DNA of 41,227 nucleotides from CAINVV01 sp964528535 (GTDB lineage Bacteria; Bacteroidota; Bacteroidia; Bacteroidales; Prolixibacteraceae): NCBI GenBank assembly GCA_964528535.1, contig CAZGSQ010000025.1, forward strand, positions 1 through 41,227. Reading direction: 5' to 3'. Of the stretch, positions 41,199 to 41,227 are shown in pieces (within the stretch, counting starts at the first letter, position 1; each line of letters starts with the position of its first letter). The position numbers were made by a program, and so were the translations under genes. The notes under the pieces were generated by a model. That model worked only from the letters and a program-made list of their open reading frames with translations, ran no database searches and was not told where the DNA came from.

Positions 41199-41227
41199 TA
41201 CAATTGTATTTTACTTGTTTGACGAAC

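Noticed and set aside
1..41227. CRISPR arrays, rRNA, tRNA genes or an intact insertion sequence
   Set aside because: No spaced direct repeats, no recognisable tRNA or rRNA segment and no transposase were seen; short RNAs could still be missed by eye.

Overview
The window looks like a chromosomal contig end from a Bacteroidota bacterium, probably Bacteroidales/Marinilabiliales-like, though the order is only a guess. The evidence is large TonB-dependent receptors with N-terminal carboxypeptidase-regulatory-like domains, lipoproteins with short lipoboxes, a FadL/OmpP1-type porin, an archaeal/eukaryal-type prolyl-tRNA synthetase, carboxynorspermidine decarboxylase, and start codons without Shine-Dalgarno sequences but with TAnnTTTG-type -7 boxes upstream of several genes. 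Bases 1-45 are not biological: they are an Illumina index plus adapter, so the first gene is truncated at the assembly edge.

Region 1 (46-19125) is an accessory, cell-envelope locus. On the + strand it holds a truncated beta-helix protein, a YncE-like beta-propeller, a PLC-like phosphodiesterase, a purple-acid-phosphatase-like enzyme, a TonB-dependent receptor, a beta-helix lipoprotein and two tandem TRAP-like metallophosphoesterases. A VTT/DedA-like membrane-protein gene broken by an in-frame stop and a GH1 beta-glucosidase follow. On the - strand lie a beta-propeller lipoprotein, a second beta-helix lipoprotein and a second, clearly paralogous TonB-dependent receptor. The recurring unit is a TonB-dependent receptor followed within about 60 bp by a beta-helix lipoprotein. 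With four exported phosphoesterases nearby, this suggests a SusCD-like outer-membrane uptake system in which a beta-helix lipoprotein replaces SusD, possibly serving organic-phosphate scavenging. That is inference. It is the best candidate here for an undescribed system.

Region 2 (19126-24014) starts with a 455-bp non-genic stretch holding an 18-bp inverted repeat around a decayed coding fragment. Then come an LpxH-like phosphoesterase paired with an MJ1255-like glycosyltransferase, and cysD-cysN (ATP sulfurylase). A 25-bp perfect inverted repeat separates cysN from the convergent porin gene.

Region 3 (24016-41198) is mostly housekeeping: a FadL-like porin and a Gly/Tyr-rich lipoprotein, a proS-pepT-tilS operon, an AlkD-like repair protein, a DJ-1/PfpI protein, a TPR membrane protein, recF-dciA(DUF721), nspC, an RsmF-like rRNA methyltransferase, a helical-repeat protein fused to a catalytically dead-looking GH16-like domain, a PAS protein, a YitT-family membrane protein and rplS. 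I see no rRNA, tRNA, CRISPR array or intact insertion sequence.
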